Shown: positions 34,953 through 35,708 of the stretch, piece after piece | Layout of the letters: every line of letters begins with the position of its first letter | Position numbering within the stretch: position 1 is the stretch's first letter | DNA from: Sulfitobacter sp. DFL-14 | GTDB taxonomy: Bacteria; Pseudomonadota; Alphaproteobacteria; Rhodobacterales; Rhodobacteraceae | Length of the DNA: 35,708 bases | NCBI RefSeq assembly: GCF_003335585.1 | Contig: NZ_QBFD01000029.1 | Location: 90,758-126,465 of the forward strand | Reading direction: 5' to 3' | Made by a program: the position numbers and the translations under genes | Notes under the pieces: generated by a model | Database searches by the model: none | Seen by the model: only the letters and a program-made list of their open reading frames with translations | Told to the model about the DNA's origin: nothing

Positions 34953-35533
34953 GCCCGTGCCCCCAGTTCAAAGGCCCGCCCTTCGGCGAAATCCGGTTCG
35001 ATCAGCGAGATCGAAAGGGTTTCAATCCCCTTCCCCGAGCCGGTCGGCTCAAGCAGCGCCAGCGCGCCGTACTCATCGGCCATGGCGCGCAGGACACCCA
35101 TCATCAGATGGGCAAAGCCCGCCACGGGCGATCTGCAGATCAGGCTGTATCTGCCTTCACCCACGGCGCGCAATTCGATCTGCGGCAGGTCCAGGTCCGG
35201 CACCGCCAGCCGCGCCCGGTCCGGCAGGTCATCGAGCGAATGCAGAAAATCCTCAAAACTGACACCCCCGAAGCGCAAAAGCCGGCGCACCCCTTCAAAC
35301 TTGGGGTTTGCCACCAGAAACGTCCCGAAATCCTCAAGCAGGTCACTGCGGCTGCGCCGGGTGACATCGACCAGCGCGTCCAGAACGGCATGGGTCAGGC
35401 TGTCCTCATAGGTCAGCATCGCCTCGAAATTGTTGAATGCCATTCCGGCATGCCGCACGACATCGTCCCACCTGTGCGCGCCGAAACTGTCGCAGATGTA
35501 GTTCTGGATGCTGCGGTTGATAAGACCGTGCAT
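34949..35533 (-). CDS. Heme-NO-binding (H-NOX)-like protein lacking the heme ligand
   Basis: These 194 residues have the H-NOX layout: MHGLINRSIQNYI at the start, LLEDFGTFLV, RRLLRFGGVSFEDFLHSLDDL, and RSPVAGFAHLMMGVL near the end. In heme-binding members a His follows LDNL and a Y-x-S-x-R triad holds the propionates. Here the His place is Pro104 (LDDLPDRA) and the triad reads C-R-S-P-V (133-137). Heme binding by the usual mode is therefore unlikely. Start 35533 is chosen because MHG is the usual family start and GAGGGAA lies just before it. It is translated with the GGDEF gene and is probably its partner. Confidence 0.85.
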   Translation of the reverse strand: MHGLINRSIQNYICDSFGAHRWDDVVRHAGMAFNNFEAMLTYEDSLTHAVLDALVDVTRRSRSDLLEDFGTFLVANPKFEGVRRLLRFGGVSFEDFLHSLDDLPDRARLAVPDLDLPQIELRAVGEGRYSLICRSPVAGFAHLMMGVLRAMADEYGALALLEPTGSGKGIETLSISLIEPDFAEGRAFELGARA

Positions 35534-35708
35534 TGTTCCCTCATTCCCATAACGCCCCGCTGGCACCTTGGGCCAAAGGAATTAACAGGAGATCAACAGC
35601 TCCAATTGTCTGTAATTTTCCTGGCGTTCGAACACAGGGAACTGAGGCCTAGGTCGTGTTGACATTCATTGTCGCCCACCCGTTTCAGTCCAAAATTGCT
35701 CAGTTCCA

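Overview
This window looks like chromosome of a high-GC alphaproteobacterium, most likely a Rhodobacterales/Rhodobacteraceae member. The evidence is a glpX-recJ-tRNA-Glu block at the left, the style of the proteins, and a heme-NO-binding-like/diguanylate cyclase pair at the right. I ran no database search, so the taxon is an inference.

Layout. Positions 1-479 hold short dispersed repeats. A small, probably decayed ORF follows (480-1079). Next comes a housekeeping block: glpX (class II fructose-1,6-bisphosphatase), recJ (5'-3' ssDNA exonuclease) and tRNA-Glu(UUC). From about 4.7 kb to 33.8 kb the window is one large surface-polysaccharide locus. It holds a polyprenyl-phosphate sugar-phosphate transferase, a degenerate tyrosine-autokinase-like ATPase, a Wzz-like co-polymerase, a Wzx-type flippase, a GT4 glycosyltransferase, an O-antigen ligase/polymerase-like membrane protein, a WecG/TagA/CpsF glycosyltransferase and two more glycosyltransferases. 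The far right holds a heme-NO-binding-like protein that lacks the expected heme ligand, and a GGDEF diguanylate cyclase.

The outstanding feature is a minus-strand operon of seven tightly packed genes (28824 down to 11772). In order it encodes: a one-module PKS (KS-AT-KR-DH-ACP-TE); a GT2 glycosyltransferase; an NRPS-type protein (formyltransferase - half condensation domain - adenylation domain split by a luciferase-like monooxygenase - carrier protein); a 4'-phosphopantetheinyl transferase; an exported SGNH-like protein; an SGNH protein fused to a clan-A glycoside-hydrolase-like domain; and a second GT2 glycosyltransferase. Four junctions are 4-base ATGA overlaps, one is an 8-base overlap and one a 4-base gap. 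A hand-read adenylation code (D-I-L-Q-M-G-M-I-W-K) resembles the remembered glycine code. My inference is that a small formylated, possibly oxidised glycyl-polyketide is made and joined to, or exported with, a glycan. The flanking genes would provide lipid-linked assembly, flipping, chain-length control and polymerisation or ligation.

The intergenic spaces are rich in small structured DNA. They hold a 262-bp MITE-like element with a TA target duplication placed exactly on the GT4 stop codon, a 97-bp inverted-repeat element just after another stop codon, and a 23-bp-stem hairpin followed by five 14-bp tandem units. They also hold two copies of a 52-bp repeat and a 71-bp cloverleaf-foldable element upstream of the PKS. 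I see no transposase, integrase, CRISPR array, rRNA or replication origin.
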